Source: Phosphitispora fastidiosa
GTDB taxonomy: Bacteria; Bacillota; Thermincolia; Thermincolales; UBA2595
DNA length: 55,018 nt
Direction of reading: 5' to 3'
Assembly: GCF_019008365.1 (NCBI RefSeq)
Contig: NZ_JAHHUL010000023.1
Location: 1-55,018 of the forward strand
Shown: positions 1 through 9,894 of the stretch, piece after piece
Position numbering within the stretch: the first letter of the stretch is position 1
How the letters are laid out: each line of letters opens with the position of its first letter
The notes under the pieces: model-generated
Seen by the model: the letters and a program-made list of their open reading frames with translations, nothing else
What the model was told of the DNA's origin: nothing
Database searches by the model: none
Translations under genes and position numbers: made by a program

Positions 1-362
1 ACCCAGGAACTGCTCCCCTCCCATTGTGGCTTAACTACATAAATTTTTGCTGATTTTGGGGAGGGGGAAAGTGCATCCATTGCTTTACCAAATTATATCA
101 CAAATGACGTTTTATGTATGAATACTGTCGGTTTTCTGTGTTATCAAGAGTTTAGCCGGGGTTTACAAAACTTTGAATCCCCATAAGTGTTTCTGAACAC
201 GCGGCTTCGTCCAACACGTGTTGCCGCAATTGAGCATATTGAGTAATGACTTAACGCCGGTAGGGCCAGTGCTTAGCCGGTGTTTTTGCATGCTCAACTG
301 CGGAAACACGGCTAAAATGTTAGATGATGTTGTGCCTCCCCAATGAATAACCGTAATCTCCT
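1..362. other. Left-edge stretch without a supported gene
   Basis: I see no convincing gene here. A 67-codon minus-strand frame (163-366) overlaps the end of the DUF262 gene by 4 bases, but its composition (many Asn, Thr, Trp, Cys and no recognisable motif) looks non-coding. Reading leftwards on the minus strand there is a consensus TATAAT at 92-97 and G-rich runs at 1-75. These could be the promoter and leader of a gene that lies outside the window, but no good -35 box is visible. The stretch may also be the remnant of an inserted element. Confidence 0.3.
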
Positions 363-2336
363 TCACTCTATAGTCTCAACCTGCCATTCATCAGTTGTTA
401 ATTCTATAGCTTCTATAGCTTGAAAACAAAATTTTTGGATAACCTGAGCTGACAAGTTAATTTCTATAAAGGCTCCATTCTTTAGCTCCCGAATTGCCCG
501 GAACTTTTTTTTGTCTCGTCCAATAAAGCGAGGAAACTGCTGAATTAACTGTTCAAACTTATCTGGTTCTAGCTCCGCGATTGTATTTGTGGTCTGCTCA
601 AGGACATCTCTCCAAGAATTTACCGAGAATTTTTGACCAAGTATCCATAAGGCCTGAGGAGTTGTTCCGGTAACATCTGCATGCCCATTATATTCATAAT
701 TTTTATCCCCAAAATACGGCCAAACTTCCAAAGCTTTTTCAGCAAGAAAGTTAGCACGGCTTAAAATGTCTTCCTTATTCCAAGAGAGCTTGTCCACAAA
801 GTATTTGTTTAGTTCAAGATGACTTTCAGTAAACCGAATCCTCTTGTTTTCAAAATCATCGTTTGACAATTCCGGGTTATATGCGGTTAATGTTAGATTA
901 CCGAGGGTATGTAGATGTAAATCGTGTATTATCCCCCAATCATCTCCTAAATGGTCTTGCCACCATTCTGTGAGAGTTTGAGGCATCACATGCTCAATAG
1001 TTAATTCTTCAAACGGCACTTGTTCCTTATGATTGTAAGACTCTTCTATGCTCTCTAAAATAATCTTCGTCTTTCTTGCTCTGTCACCAGTACCATATAA
1101 GTTTGAATCCTGTAATCTAGCCTTAAATTCGGAATCCTTCGGATAACCTTTTGATTGGAGGATACCTTTTAATTTATCAACAAAACTTCCAGTTTCTTTG
1201 TTATTAATTGATGTATAAAGGGGAGGGAATATTTTATTGAGTTGGTTGGTGGGAACGTTACAAACAAAACGACGAATCATAAAGTTTTCTATTACTTTAA
1301 GAATTTCTATAAAATCATCGTCCGAGATTTTAGTTTGAGCGTAATCATCGTAACAATTCAATAAGAAAGGATATGCTGTAGTTACCTCAATTCGATTGAT
1401 GCGCTGTAAAGCTTTCCTCACCCCTAAATTGGTTTCATTATCGGGACAAAGAAGCTTTTGGTAGTATTCTGCAAACCTCGAAAGGTTTTTTAGATGATTA
1501 AGTGCATCTTCCTGACCAACAAGCTCTTTAAGCGATAAATAAACATCACTTTGCTTAACCTTGGAGCCAGTTCTCATCAAATAATGACGTATAAATTCAG
1601 TTAAATTGTCCCCAAGACCCTCTTGCATAGGTTTCCAGTAATCAGAATAAACATTTTCCTGGTCGTTAATATGAATCCGCATAAAGAAATAGTTACGAAT
1701 CAAATCAGACTGAGTCAGCGGTCTTCCTTTTGCATTAAGACTCTCAAAAACCAAATGAGGATTATCTTCTGGGTCAAGAACAATACTTACCACTGACAAA
1801 TAACTAGAAATAACTTTTTGTAGGGTTTGGCAGTCAATATTACTCTGCTTAACTTTTCTTTCAAAGTATTTATATGCTTCTGTAACTTTATCTTCAGGCA
1901 GAATAGGTTCTGAGTCTATTAACTTTTTAAAAGAAGCCCGGTCAACCTGTGTTGGCAAGAGTTTATAATGGTCTGACTCCTTTTTATATGGATTAACTAG
2001 CAACGTATTATTTATCTCTTCGGCCAGTTCATTTTGTTGAATTTTAGTTAACTGATCGCGTAGAAGAGTAAGCAATATGAAAATCGTTGAAAGACGCTGC
2101 TGACCATCAATCAATAGGTACTTTGCTACACCTTCAGGTACCGAAGTAGTAGGCATGGTGACTATTGAGCCTATGAAGTGGTCACGAGGATTTTCCATCT
2201 CACTTAATTCTATTAAATCATTCCATAAAATCTCCCATTCCTTTTTATCCCAACTGTAGGAACGCTGAAAAAGAGGAACAACGTACTGTTTCGTCCCTTC
2301 AATAATTGGCTGTAACTTTGTTTCGGATGCGTTCAT
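363..2336 (-). CDS. DUF262/DUF1524 protein, GmrSD-like nuclease family
   Basis: A 657-residue protein with the two-domain architecture of GmrSD-type enzymes, which are modification-dependent (type IV) restriction nucleases and related defence proteins. The N-terminal DUF262 domain (about residues 5-230) carries FQRSYSW near residue 25 and the ParB-like signature IDGQQRLST near residue 77. The C-terminal DUF1524 region (about 480-560) carries the HNH-like EHVMPQTL followed by LGNLTLTAYN. A further C-terminal segment of about 100 residues is not recognised. The ATG start is supported by AAGGTGG a few bases upstream. The gene is visibly more AT-rich than the housekeeping genes beside it and stands alone, consistent with horizontal acquisition. 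The nuclease role is inferred from the family; the substrate is unknown. Confidence 0.8.
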   Translation of the reverse strand: MNASETKLQPIIEGTKQYVVPLFQRSYSWDKKEWEILWNDLIELSEMENPRDHFIGSIVTMPTTSVPEGVAKYLLIDGQQRLSTIFILLTLLRDQLTKIQQNELAEEINNTLLVNPYKKESDHYKLLPTQVDRASFKKLIDSEPILPEDKVTEAYKYFERKVKQSNIDCQTLQKVISSYLSVVSIVLDPEDNPHLVFESLNAKGRPLTQSDLIRNYFFMRIHINDQENVYSDYWKPMQEGLGDNLTEFIRHYLMRTGSKVKQSDVYLSLKELVGQEDALNHLKNLSRFAEYYQKLLCPDNETNLGVRKALQRINRIEVTTAYPFLLNCYDDYAQTKISDDDFIEILKVIENFMIRRFVCNVPTNQLNKIFPPLYTSINNKETGSFVDKLKGILQSKGYPKDSEFKARLQDSNLYGTGDRARKTKIILESIEESYNHKEQVPFEELTIEHVMPQTLTEWWQDHLGDDWGIIHDLHLHTLGNLTLTAYNPELSNDDFENKRIRFTESHLELNKYFVDKLSWNKEDILSRANFLAEKALEVWPYFGDKNYEYNGHADVTGTTPQALWILGQKFSVNSWRDVLEQTTNTIAELEPDKFEQLIQQFPRFIGRDKKKFRAIRELKNGAFIEINLSAQVIQKFCFQAIEAIELTTDEWQVETIE

Positions 2337-2570
2337 TGAATGACCACCTTCCCAAAAATCAATATATTTTTTGACCCCAAAGAATACTCCGATAGCACAA
2401 TTTCATCTAACTCCCGCATTTACGCCCAAAGCTTTCGTTTATGCCACCTATAGCCGCCTCAAATCAAACTTCCGCCTTCAATAATAATTTCTTTTTCTCC
2501 AAACCTCCCTATAATCCCTTCTTTTTCCACCAATGTCACAATTTGATTTATAACCTCCTAACAACCTGCA

Positions 2571-2603
2571 CAAAAAAAGGTATCCCATTTTTACATGGGA
2601 CAC
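2571..2603 (-). terminator. Rho-independent terminator after metK
   Basis: On the minus strand a 9-bp stem (GTGTCCCAT/ATGGGATAC, one G-T pair) with a 6-base loop is followed by CTTTTTTT. It lies about 30 bases after the metK stop and ends the coaBC-metK transcript. Confidence 0.85.
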
Positions 2604-2632
2604 CCACTTCTGTGCCTTTTGGGTCGCAATAT

Positions 2633-3823
2633 TTAAATTCCGGCATCTTTCCGGAGAGCTTCTGCCTTGTCGGTTTTCTCCCATTTCAGGTCTACATCAG
2701 TCCTGCCAAAATGTCCAAATGCAGCAATCTGCCTGTAAATAGGTCTTCTCAGGTCAAGATCCCTGATAATGCCTGCCGGTCTCAGGTCAAAGTGTTTTCT
2801 GACCAATTCAACCATTTTTTCCTCTTCCAGTTTGCCGGTTCCGAAGGTTTCCACCATTATGGATACCGGCTGGGCTACCCCAATGGCGTAAGCCAATTGG
2901 ACCTCACAGCGCCCGGCCAGGCCAGCGGCAACGATATTCTTGGCCACATAACGGGCGGCATATGCTGCCGACCGGTCAACCTTTGTGGGGTCTTTGCCGG
3001 AAAAGGCTCCGCCGCCGTGACGCGCCATCCCGCCATATGTATCGACAATTATTTTCCTGCCGGTAACCCCGGCATCCCCCTGTGGCCCGCCAACTACGAA
3101 CCTCCCGGTGGGATTGACCAGAATCCTTGTTTTCTCATCCATTAATTCGACCGGAATCACTGGTTTGATTACTTTTTCGATGATGCCTTCCCTGATTGTA
3201 TCCATGGAAACATCAGGTTTATGCTGGGTAGAGATAATTACAGTATCGACTCTTTTGGGGGTATCGCCCTCATACTCGATAGTCACCTGGCTCTTGCCGT
3301 CAGGCCTGAGAAAAGTGAGTTCTCTCTTTTTCCTGACATCTGACAGTCTTCTGGTGAGTTTTTGAGCCAGCGAGATGGGTAAGGGCATCAATTCCGGGGT
3401 TTCGTTGGAAGCATAGCCAAACATCATCCCCTGGTCGCCGGCGCCGATTGCTTCAATCTCAGTGTCTGACATTTCACCGGATTTTGCCTCCAGAGCCTTG
3501 TCCACTCCCATTGCTATATCAGGTGACTGTTCATCAATAGAAGTAATCACCGCACAGGTATCACAATCAAAACCGTATTTGGCTCTGGTATATCCAATCT
3601 CCCTGATAGTTTCCCTGACAACTTTGGTGATATCCACGTAACATTTAGTAGTAATTTCCCCCATTACCAGGACCAGACCGGTGGTTACTGCGGTTTCACA
3701 GGCAACTCTGGCCATAGGATCCTGCTCAATGATTGCATCAAGTACTGCATCAGAAATCTGGTCGGCTATCTTATCAGGATGGCCTTCAGTTACAGATTCA
3801 GATGTAAAAAGTCTTTTTGCCAA
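2633..3823 (-). CDS. metK: S-adenosylmethionine synthetase
   Basis: Makes S-adenosylmethionine from methionine and ATP in the cytosol. The 396-residue length matches the family. Visible signatures are [10 protein letters not shown] at the N-terminus (methionine/ATP binding), [12 protein letters not shown] near residue 118 and the phosphate loop [16 protein letters not shown] near residue 260. I place the start at a TTG (3821-3823) because AAGGAGG lies 7 bases upstream and the family N-terminus (AKRLFTSES) begins right there; the longer frame to 3898 runs through the spacer. It is the last gene after coaBC (92-base spacer). I see no S-box riboswitch in that spacer. The SAM made here would also feed the radical SAM enzymes encoded elsewhere in the window. 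Confidence 0.97.
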   Translation of the reverse strand: MAKRLFTSESVTEGHPDKIADQISDAVLDAIIEQDPMARVACETAVTTGLVLVMGEITTKCYVDITKVVRETIREIGYTRAKYGFDCDTCAVITSIDEQSPDIAMGVDKALEAKSGEMSDTEIEAIGAGDQGMMFGYASNETPELMPLPISLAQKLTRRLSDVRKKRELTFLRPDGKSQVTIEYEGDTPKRVDTVIISTQHKPDVSMDTIREGIIEKVIKPVIPVELMDEKTRILVNPTGRFVVGGPQGDAGVTGRKIIVDTYGGMARHGGGAFSGKDPTKVDRSAAYAARYVAKNIVAAGLAGRCEVQLAYAIGVAQPVSIMVETFGTGKLEEEKMVELVRKHFDLRPAGIIRDLDLRRPIYRQIAAFGHFGRTDVDLKWEKTDKAEALRKDAGI

Positions 3824-3915
3824 GAATATCCCTCCTTCAATGATTTTAAGTCTTGCGGAAAAGTCTTCCTTCGAAAATATCTTTTCCTTTATATTCAAGG
3901 ATTTGCCCTAATGTT

Positions 3916-5106
3916 TTAAAACACAGCTATGAGCCTGTCCAAAATTCGGTGGGCAACTTCCTCTTTTGCCATTTTATCAATTTGCTCCATATGCCCGTCT
4001 TTGTAGATTAACTTTACAATATTAGTATCTGTACCAAAACCGGCCCCACGCTGAGTAATGTCATTGGCAACTATTAAATCAAGATTTTTTGCTGTAATCT
4101 TTTTGATGGCATTTTCCACTACATTATCAGTTTCTGCAGCAAACCCCACCAAGACCTGTTTACCCTTGTTTTCTCCGAGATAGTGCAGGATATCAGGCGT
4201 CCTTTCAAAAATTACCTCCAGGTCGCCCGGACCCTTCTTCATTTTGTTGGCAAAGCTTTCTTTAGGGCTGTAATCAGCTACCGCGGCAGCCTTGACGATT
4301 ATGTCAGCCTCCTGATAATGCTCCTTCACCGCCGCAAACATGTCCCTGGCGCTTAATACAGGAATGTGCTCCACACCCTGCGGCGCCGGGATGTTCACCG
4401 GTCCTGACACAAGTATTACCCTGGCTCCTCTGCTGCGTGCCGCCCCGGCAATGGCATATCCCATTTTTCCGGTGCTGCCGTTGGACAGAAACCTAACCGG
4501 GTCCAGGTATTCCCTGGTAGGCCCGGCTGTTATCAAAAATGTCTTCCCTGAGAAATCGCCGGATTTACTAACCAGACCGGCAATTTCCTCAAAAATAATA
4601 TCCAAACCGGGCAGCCGTCCTTTGCCCTCATAGCCACAGGCAAGCCCTCCTACGTCCGGTTCGAGAAAACGGCATCCATAAGATGCCAGCTTTTTGAGAT
4701 TACTCTGAAAAACGGGATTTTCATACATATGTACATTCATGGCCGGTACAAAAAGAACCGGAGCCTTTGTTGCCATGATTACTGTAGACAGGATGTCGTC
4801 AGCTATACCGGCGCTGACCTTGCCGATAATGTTTGCTGTAGCCGGCACAACTGCCAGCAGATCGGCCCTGTCAGCAAGGGAGATATGCTTTACTTCCCAC
4901 TTTTCGGGTGTTTCAAACATACCTGTTGTCACCGGGTTCCGGGATATCGTCTGCAGGGTCAGCGGCGTGATAAACCGTGTGGCAGCTTCAGTCATGACCA
5001 CATGGACATCTGCACCTGTCTTAACAAGCCTGCTGACCAGGTCGGGAGTCTTATAGGCAGCTATACCCCCGGTTATCCCAATAACTATGCACTTTCCTGT
5101 CAACAT
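3916..5106 (-). CDS. coaBC: Bifunctional phosphopantothenoylcysteine decarboxylase/phosphopantothenate-cysteine ligase
   Basis: Catalyses two steps of coenzyme A synthesis: coupling of 4'-phosphopantothenate to cysteine, then decarboxylation to 4'-phosphopantetheine. The 396-residue fusion shows an N-terminal CoaC flavoprotein domain (about 1-180) with GITGGIAAYK, the PAMN substrate-binding motif near residue 121 and the catalytic-cysteine segment LACGYEGKGRLP near residue 157. The CoaB domain (about 185-396) has TAGPTREYLDPVRFLSNGS, GFAAET and ANDI. The start is ATG with only a weak ribosome site. It follows rpoZ by about 30 bases and precedes metK, as in the conserved yicC-remA-gmk-rpoZ-coaBC run of Firmicutes. 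Confidence 0.97.
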   Translation of the reverse strand: MLTGKCIVIGITGGIAAYKTPDLVSRLVKTGADVHVVMTEAATRFITPLTLQTISRNPVTTGMFETPEKWEVKHISLADRADLLAVVPATANIIGKVSAGIADDILSTVIMATKAPVLFVPAMNVHMYENPVFQSNLKKLASYGCRFLEPDVGGLACGYEGKGRLPGLDIIFEEIAGLVSKSGDFSGKTFLITAGPTREYLDPVRFLSNGSTGKMGYAIAGAARSRGARVILVSGPVNIPAPQGVEHIPVLSARDMFAAVKEHYQEADIIVKAAAVADYSPKESFANKMKKGPGDLEVIFERTPDILHYLGENKGKQVLVGFAAETDNVVENAIKKITAKNLDLIVANDITQRGAGFGTDTNIVKLIYKDGHMEQIDKMAKEEVAHRILDRLIAVF

Positions 5107-5136
5107 CAGCCTTCACCAACTTTTCCGGGCGGGAGA

Positions 5137-5343
5137 TTACTTAATCCCTGCTTTGGTTCTCTCATACTGAATCAGATTTTCAGAAATTTCCTCAAGAGCT
5201 ACAGAAACAGGTTTATAAGAATCGGATTCAACAAGCTTGGGCATCCCTTCGGTAATTTCTCTGGCCCTTTTCGCTGCAGCTACAACCAAAGTATACTTAC
5301 TGTCTACGTGTTTCATCAAATCATCCAAAGAAGGCTGCTTCAT
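5137..5343 (-). CDS. rpoZ: RNA polymerase omega subunit
   Basis: Small 68-residue subunit that helps assemble and stabilise RNA polymerase by contacting beta-prime. It begins with the family signature PSLDDLMKHVDSKYTLV and continues with AAKRAREIT, then VSVALEEI. A GAGGGGG ribosome site precedes the ATG. Position between gmk and coaBC matches the widespread gmk-rpoZ-coaBC order, which supports the call despite the short length. Confidence 0.93.
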   Translation of the reverse strand: MKQPSLDDLMKHVDSKYTLVVAAAKRAREITEGMPKLVESDSYKPVSVALEEISENLIQYERTKAGIK

Positions 5344-5397
5344 TTTTTACCCCCTCACCAATTCTTTGTTCCAGTCCTGTCCGGCTGGCTTTTTCTG

Positions 5398-6030
5398 TTA
5401 AGAAAGCTTATCTGCCAGGAGCGGCGCCTCCGGACCAGCATCACGCTGAATCCGGTACCTGTTGGTACGGCTGCTTTCAGCGACAATTATACACTCCACC
5501 TTATCCACTGCCTCTTCTAAAATATCATTTACCACTACATAATTATATTCATGCAGGTGAGATAATTCCTCCATGGACTTGCCCAATCTTTTGGTAATAA
5601 CTTCCATCGAGTCGGTACCTCTGCCTGTTATCCGCGCTCTGAGCGCTTCCATGGACGGTGGAATCACAAAAATATATATACCATCCGGAGCTTTTTGCTT
5701 TACTTTAAGAGCGCCCTTAATATCTATTTCCAGCAATACATCACGGCCCTGAGCTAAAGCTTCGTCAACCGGGGTTTTGGGAGTCCCGTAATAGTTATCA
5801 TATACCGGCGCCCATTCCAGGAACTCATCCCGGGCCAGCATTGCTTCAAAATCTGTTTTATCCTTAAAGTGATATTCCTTTCCATCGGTTTCTCCGGCTC
5901 TAGGTAGTCTGGTAGTGGCAGAAACCGAAAGAAATATATCAGGTCTCCGCTTTAAGAGGGACTTGCAAATAGTCCCTTTTCCTGTACCCGACGGACCTGA
6001 AATCACAATAAGCAAACCCGGTACTGTCAT
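5398..6030 (-). CDS. gmk: Guanylate kinase
   Basis: Phosphorylates GMP to GDP using ATP. The 210-residue protein has the P-loop SGPSGTGKGTI at residues 10-20, the GMP-binding region SVSATTRLPRAGETDGKEYHF near residues 36-56 (quoted region spans the conserved TTR-PR-GE-DG-YHF pattern), and the ADP-lid region with GRGTDSMEVITKRL. Length and motif spacing are normal. It lies 95 bases after remA and 54 bases before rpoZ. An ATG start with GAGGGG upstream is used. Confidence 0.96.
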   Translation of the reverse strand: MTVPGLLIVISGPSGTGKGTICKSLLKRRPDIFLSVSATTRLPRAGETDGKEYHFKDKTDFEAMLARDEFLEWAPVYDNYYGTPKTPVDEALAQGRDVLLEIDIKGALKVKQKAPDGIYIFVIPPSMEALRARITGRGTDSMEVITKRLGKSMEELSHLHEYNYVVVNDILEEAVDKVECIIVAESSRTNRYRIQRDAGPEAPLLADKLS

Positions 6031-6125
6031 ACCACCATTCCCCTCTATTAAATTTTTTATCGGCCAGGTTCTCCTTCAAATCAACAGACCTCCGGTATTG
6101 ACCGGCTTTCGCCTGCTGTTGACTC

Positions 6126-6398
6126 TTAGTCTGCCGGGTCTTCCTGGTGCGAATTATCCTTGTTTGACAGCCGGTGAGCAACTGTTTCGGGCTGAACAGC
6201 CGATAGAATGACGTGGTCACTGTCAGTAATGATAACAGCCCTGGTCCTCCGTCCATATGTCGCATCAATCAGCATACCGCGATCACGGGCTTCGGTAATG
6301 ATCCTTTTTATTGGCGCCGATTCCGGGCTGACGATTGCAATAATCCTGTTGGCAGAAACGATATTGCCAAAACCGATATTGATTAATTTGATATCCAT
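6126..6398 (-). CDS. remA: RemA/DUF370 family DNA-binding regulator
   Basis: A 90-residue member of the RemA (formerly DUF370) family. In Bacillus RemA is a DNA-binding protein that activates extracellular-matrix and osmoprotection genes. The sequence has the family core [20 protein letters not shown] at the N-terminus and [17 protein letters not shown] in the middle. The last 15 or so residues are polar and variable. GGAGGAAG precedes the ATG. It sits between yicC and gmk exactly as in Bacillus (yloC-ylzA-gmk). The target genes in this organism cannot be read from the window; the nearby osmolyte genes ablAB are worth considering. Confidence 0.92.
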   Translation of the reverse strand: MDIKLINIGFGNIVSANRIIAIVSPESAPIKRIITEARDRGMLIDATYGRRTRAVIITDSDHVILSAVQPETVAHRLSNKDNSHQEDPAD

Positions 6399-6508
6399 GA
6401 AATCTTCCTCCTCAAATGGAATTAGTAAAAACCTGTCTTCTGCAGGTACTTTATAATATTTTCCCCGACAAACCTCCTTTTACTCGAAAAAGTACGTATT
6501 GCTCACAG

Positions 6509-7387
6509 TTATTCTATATTCTGCACCTGTTCTCTTATTTTCTCCACTTCACTCTTTGCTTTTATTACCATGGAGGTTATGTTAACATCATTGGCCTTGG
6601 AGCCAATTGTATTGAACTCCCGGTTAAGCTCCTGGACCAGAAAATCAAGTTTTCTGCCGGCAGGTTCGTCCTGTGAAAGTGTTGTCCGAAGTTCCTCAAA
6701 ATGGCTTCTGAGCCTGACCAGTTCCTCAGATATGTTGCTGCGATCAGCAAAAACAGCAATCTCAGAGGCTAGCCTGGCTTCATCAATATCAACCTCCGCA
6801 TCCAATTCCTTCAGCCTCAATTTCAGTTTTTCGCGGTATTCGGAGACAACTGCCGGAGCTCTCCCGGTTATTGTTTCAGTGTACTGCTCCAGTCTGCCGG
6901 CGCGCATGAGCAAATCTTCTCTCAGCCTGCTGCCTTCAGTTGTACGCATTTCCACAATCTTCTCCACGGCTTCCTCAACCGCTTTTTGCAGGACTGGCCA
7001 GATAATGTCGAGATCATCCGGGACATCTTCGGTTACAATCACATCCGGAAGTCTTGCTATATCTATTATTCCGGGTTTATCCGAAATTCCCAGTGTTTCT
7101 CCTAAATCCTCCAATGCATTATAATAAGCCATTGCAAGGTCTTTGTCAACTTGAATTGACTTATTTCCCCTGCCCAAATCGCTGACATTTATAAAAACAT
7201 CCAGCCTGCCCCTGGAGACATATTCCTGAATCAATTTTCTGATACGATCCTCCAGGGCTATGTAATACTTGGGCATTCTTACTACAACTTCACAGAACCT
7301 GTGGTTTACGGACCTTATTTCCACCGTAAAGGCCTTTTCCTGAGTTTCGTTTTCGCCCCTGCCGTAGCCGGTCATACTTTTCACCAT
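6509..7387 (-). CDS. yicC: YicC family endoribonuclease-like protein
   Basis: A 292-residue member of the YicC/YloC family, which in Escherichia coli and Bacillus has been linked to RNA turnover and endoribonuclease activity. It starts with the family hallmark KSMTGYGRGE and ends with the conserved NREFNTIGSKANDVNIT and a VIKAKSEVEKIREQVQNIE tail. It is the first gene of the run yicC-remA-gmk-rpoZ-coaBC-metK. The ATG at 7385-7387 lacks a strong ribosome site; an internal ATG four codons on is an alternative start. A TATAAT at 7500-7505 on this strand, with a poor -35, is the only promoter candidate upstream. Confidence 0.93.
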   Translation of the reverse strand: MVKSMTGYGRGENETQEKAFTVEIRSVNHRFCEVVVRMPKYYIALEDRIRKLIQEYVSRGRLDVFINVSDLGRGNKSIQVDKDLAMAYYNALEDLGETLGISDKPGIIDIARLPDVIVTEDVPDDLDIIWPVLQKAVEEAVEKIVEMRTTEGSRLREDLLMRAGRLEQYTETITGRAPAVVSEYREKLKLRLKELDAEVDIDEARLASEIAVFADRSNISEELVRLRSHFEELRTTLSQDEPAGRKLDFLVQELNREFNTIGSKANDVNITSMVIKAKSEVEKIREQVQNIE

Positions 7388-7734
7388 ATCTGTATTTATT
7401 CAACCCCTTTTTGTCTTATTATGTACTGCTTTATGCAAAATTTTGTGTCTAATTGCTGTTTTCTTTTTGTTACTCATTATTTCCAGATCCTACACAAAAA
7501 TTATAGTTCTACTTAATATGAAAAACTCCTTTTAAAATCAAAAAAAATCAAAATATCTCCTTTGGCATTTCCTATATTTCTACATTCTACCGCTTTTTCC
7601 TGCAACACCACGTATAACTCTACGGACAAATCCGCTGTCTCTCCCGAAAGAAATGGCCGCCCCACTATTCTTATGTGGGACAGCCTCGTCTATGTTACAG
7701 TTTTTTTCAAAACTCCGGTGGTCCAATATCCGTC
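7388..7734. other. Spacer between dapL and yicC
   Basis: This AT-rich 347-base spacer holds no gene that I can support. It contains the hairpin listed separately at 7655-7685 and, reading on the minus strand, a consensus -10 TATAAT at 7500-7505 about 115 bases before yicC. No matching -35 box is evident, so the promoter is weakly supported. Confidence 0.4.
7655..7685 (-). terminator. Hairpin after dapL, possible terminator
   Basis: On the minus strand an 11-bp stem (GGCTGTCCCAC/GTGGGGCGGCC, two G-U pairs) closes a 9-base loop about 50 bases after the dapL stop. The following ATTTCTTT is only a weak U-tract, so it may terminate poorly or act mainly as a 3' stabiliser. Confidence 0.5.
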
Positions 7735-8907
7735 TTAAAATTCTAATGGTCCGATACTCTTCTTGAAACGGCCAATGGCTTCTTCTATGCGCTCCTTTTC
7801 CACTGTCAGGGCAATCCGGAAGAAACCTTCCCCGTATTCACCGTAACCATTGCCTGGAGTAATAACCACCCCGGACTTTGCAAACACCATCTCAGCAAAG
7901 GATATTGAGGTATATCCCTTGGGCACGGGCACCCATAGATAAATAGTCGCTTTTGGCATATCCAGGTTCCAACCCATGCTGTTCAATCCGTCAATAACAA
8001 TTTTAGCCCTTTCCTTATATACTTCGCTCATTTCAGCCGGACAATCCTGCGGGCCTGACAGGGCAGCTATCCCAGCATACTGTACTGCCTGGAAGGCCCC
8101 GGAATCTATGTTTGACTTAATCCTGCCAAGGGCCTCAACCACGCGGGAATTACCAACAGCCCAGGCAATCCGCCATCCGGTCATGTTAAAGGATTTTGAA
8201 AGTGAGCCAAACTCAATACCAACATCCTTGGCTCCGGGATACTCTAAAAAGCTGGGTGGCCTGTATCCGTCAAAGGCGATTTCCTGATAAGCCGCATCAT
8301 GACATACAATCACATCATACTTCCGGGCAAATTCGATTACTTTCCTGTAAAAATCATCGTTGGCAATTGCCCCGGTAGGATTATTGGGGTAATTAATAAA
8401 CATTAGTTTTGCCTTTTGAGCAATTTCCTCCGGTATTGCATCCAAGTCAGGCAGGAAACCGTTTTCTGCCTTTAAAGGCATTGCATACGACTCTGCCCCT
8501 GCCAGCAGGGCGCCAATTCCATATACGGGATAACCAGGGTCAGGAATCAAGGCAACATCACCGGGGTCCAGGTAGCATAGTGAAATATGGGCAATGCCTT
8601 CTTTCGAACCTATCAGGGTGACCACTTCGCTTTTAGGATCAAGGTCAACCCCAAACCTTTCCTTATAATATTGTGCTACTGAATCACGGTACTTGAGCAT
8701 TCCCACTGAAGACGGGTAGCGGTGATTCTCCGGGTTATGTGCCTGCTCACAAAGCTTATCAATAATATGTCCGGGAGTCGGCCGGTCAGGATCACCGATC
8801 CCCAGGCTGATAACGTCAACCCCTTCGGCTTTTGCCTTTTCAATAGTCTTTTCAATGCGGGCAAACAAGTATGGTGGTAACTGTTTAATTCTCTTTGCCT
8901 CTTCCAC
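7735..8907 (-). CDS. dapL: LL-diaminopimelate aminotransferase
   Basis: A 390-residue PLP enzyme that converts tetrahydrodipicolinate directly to LL-2,6-diaminopimelate with glutamate as amino donor, bypassing the acylated intermediates of lysine and peptidoglycan synthesis. Visible: the N-terminal [11 protein letters not shown] and [12 protein letters not shown] typical of Dap[10 protein letters not shown] near residue 172, and the PLP lysine in [13 protein letters not shown] near residue 234. A GTG start is chosen, with AAGGAGG 11 bases upstream. It follows dapF by 49 bases and is probably cotranscribed with it. The product LL-DAP is the substrate of DapF, so the pair performs consecutive steps. 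Confidence 0.96.
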   Translation of the reverse strand: MEEAKRIKQLPPYLFARIEKTIEKAKAEGVDVISLGIGDPDRPTPGHIIDKLCEQAHNPENHRYPSSVGMLKYRDSVAQYYKERFGVDLDPKSEVVTLIGSKEGIAHISLCYLDPGDVALIPDPGYPVYGIGALLAGAESYAMPLKAENGFLPDLDAIPEEIAQKAKLMFINYPNNPTGAIANDDFYRKVIEFARKYDVIVCHDAAYQEIAFDGYRPPSFLEYPGAKDVGIEFGSLSKSFNMTGWRIAWAVGNSRVVEALGRIKSNIDSGAFQAVQYAGIAALSGPQDCPAEMSEVYKERAKIVIDGLNSMGWNLDMPKATIYLWVPVPKGYTSISFAEMVFAKSGVVITPGNGYGEYGEGFFRIALTVEKERIEEAIGRFKKSIGPLEF

Positions 8908-8956
8908 TTAATAAACAACCTCCTTGTATTTATGGGCAGCAGCCGGTCTGTCTGCC

Positions 8957-9784
8957 TTAATATTCTCCGGTAAATACGTATTCACCCGGGCCGGTCATAT
9001 AAACATGGTTATTCTCCGCCCACTCAATAACGAGGTCACCACCTGCCAGGTGAACCGTTACCTTCCTGTCGGTGAGACTGTTCAAAACACACGCTACCCC
9101 GGTAGCACAGGCACCTGTGCCGCAAGCCAGGGTCTCCCCGGCTCCCCGCTCCCAGACCCTCATATTAACCTCCTGCCTGTTAAGCACGTGTACAAATTCA
9201 ACATTTGTCTTCCTGGGAAAAACCGGGTGACTTTCCAGTGCCGGACCAACCTGTGACAGGGGCACATTATTTACATCACTGACAAAAGTAATACAATGGG
9301 GATTTCCCATTGATACACACGTTACCCTGTATTTCTCTTCATCTACCGCTACAGGTTCATCAACTACCCTGCCGGCAGCGCCCTCCATGGGGATTAATCC
9401 TCGCTCCAAACGCGGTTCACCCATGTCCACCTTAACTGAAGTCACAGTTTCGCCATCCAGGACTAATTCAGGAATAATTATGCCGGCAAGGGTTTCCACC
9501 GTAAGCGCCCTTTTCCTGACAATATTCTGTTCATAAACATACCTGGCAAAACACCTTATCGCATTCCCACACATTTCAGGCTCACTGCCATCAGGATTAA
9601 ATATCCGCATCCGGATGTCGGCTTCCCGGGAGGGAAGAATTAATACCAGACCGTCAGCTCCGACACCGAAATGCCTGTCACAAACTTTCCGCGATAATTC
9701 ACCCAAATCTCCTGTTAGGTCATATTCTAAAGAATTAACCAGGACAAAGTCATTACCCAGTCCCTGCATCTTAGTAAACTTCAT
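8957..9784 (-). CDS. dapF: Diaminopimelate epimerase
   Basis: Interconverts LL- and meso-diaminopimelate, the latter being the peptidoglycan cross-linking residue and lysine precursor. The 275-residue protein begins [13 protein letters not shown], has the first catalytic-cysteine motif [17 protein letters not shown] near residue 72 and the second in [15 protein letters not shown] near residue 217. The start is placed at 9784, where GAAGGGGGTGG sits just upstream; a longer in-frame extension (to 9841) contains no family residues and overlaps a GC-rich inverted repeat. It is transcribed from the promoter at 9895-9923 together with dapL. Confidence 0.96.
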   Translation of the reverse strand: MKFTKMQGLGNDFVLVNSLEYDLTGDLGELSRKVCDRHFGVGADGLVLILPSREADIRMRIFNPDGSEPEMCGNAIRCFARYVYEQNIVRKRALTVETLAGIIIPELVLDGETVTSVKVDMGEPRLERGLIPMEGAAGRVVDEPVAVDEEKYRVTCVSMGNPHCITFVSDVNNVPLSQVGPALESHPVFPRKTNVEFVHVLNRQEVNMRVWERGAGETLACGTGACATGVACVLNSLTDRKVTVHLAGGDLVIEWAENNHVYMTGPGEYVFTGEY

Positions 9785-9807
9785 TCTTCCACCCCCTTCC
9801 ATTAATC

Positions 9808-9839
9808 GGCGCGCGCCTTTCAGTTCCGCTGCGCGCGCC
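9808..9839. repeat. GC-rich inverted repeat in the dapF leader
   Basis: GGCGCGCGCC (9808-9817, itself a perfect palindrome) and GCGCGCGCC (9831-9839) are separated by 13 bases and can pair as a 9-bp, all-GC stem in the dapF leader, directly upstream of the ribosome site. Surrounding sequence is far less GC-rich. Confidence 0.6.
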
Positions 9840-9894
9840 ATTTTATACCTTCATACCTTTGAGCCAAGCATTAGAGGCATATATCTATTTCAAT

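Noticed and set aside
163-366. 67-codon minus-strand frame after the DUF262 gene
   Set aside because: Overlaps the neighbouring stop, has unusual composition and no recognisable motif; too weak to call as a gene.
2441-3145. Plus-strand frame of 234 codons opposite metK
   Set aside because: It is antisense to a certain gene, lacks a ribosome site and has no family features; similar antisense frames over carB, pyrC, coaBC and others were dismissed for the same reason.
3824-3915. SAM riboswitch upstream of metK
   Set aside because: Only 92 bases separate coaBC and metK and no S-box-like pattern or terminator is visible.
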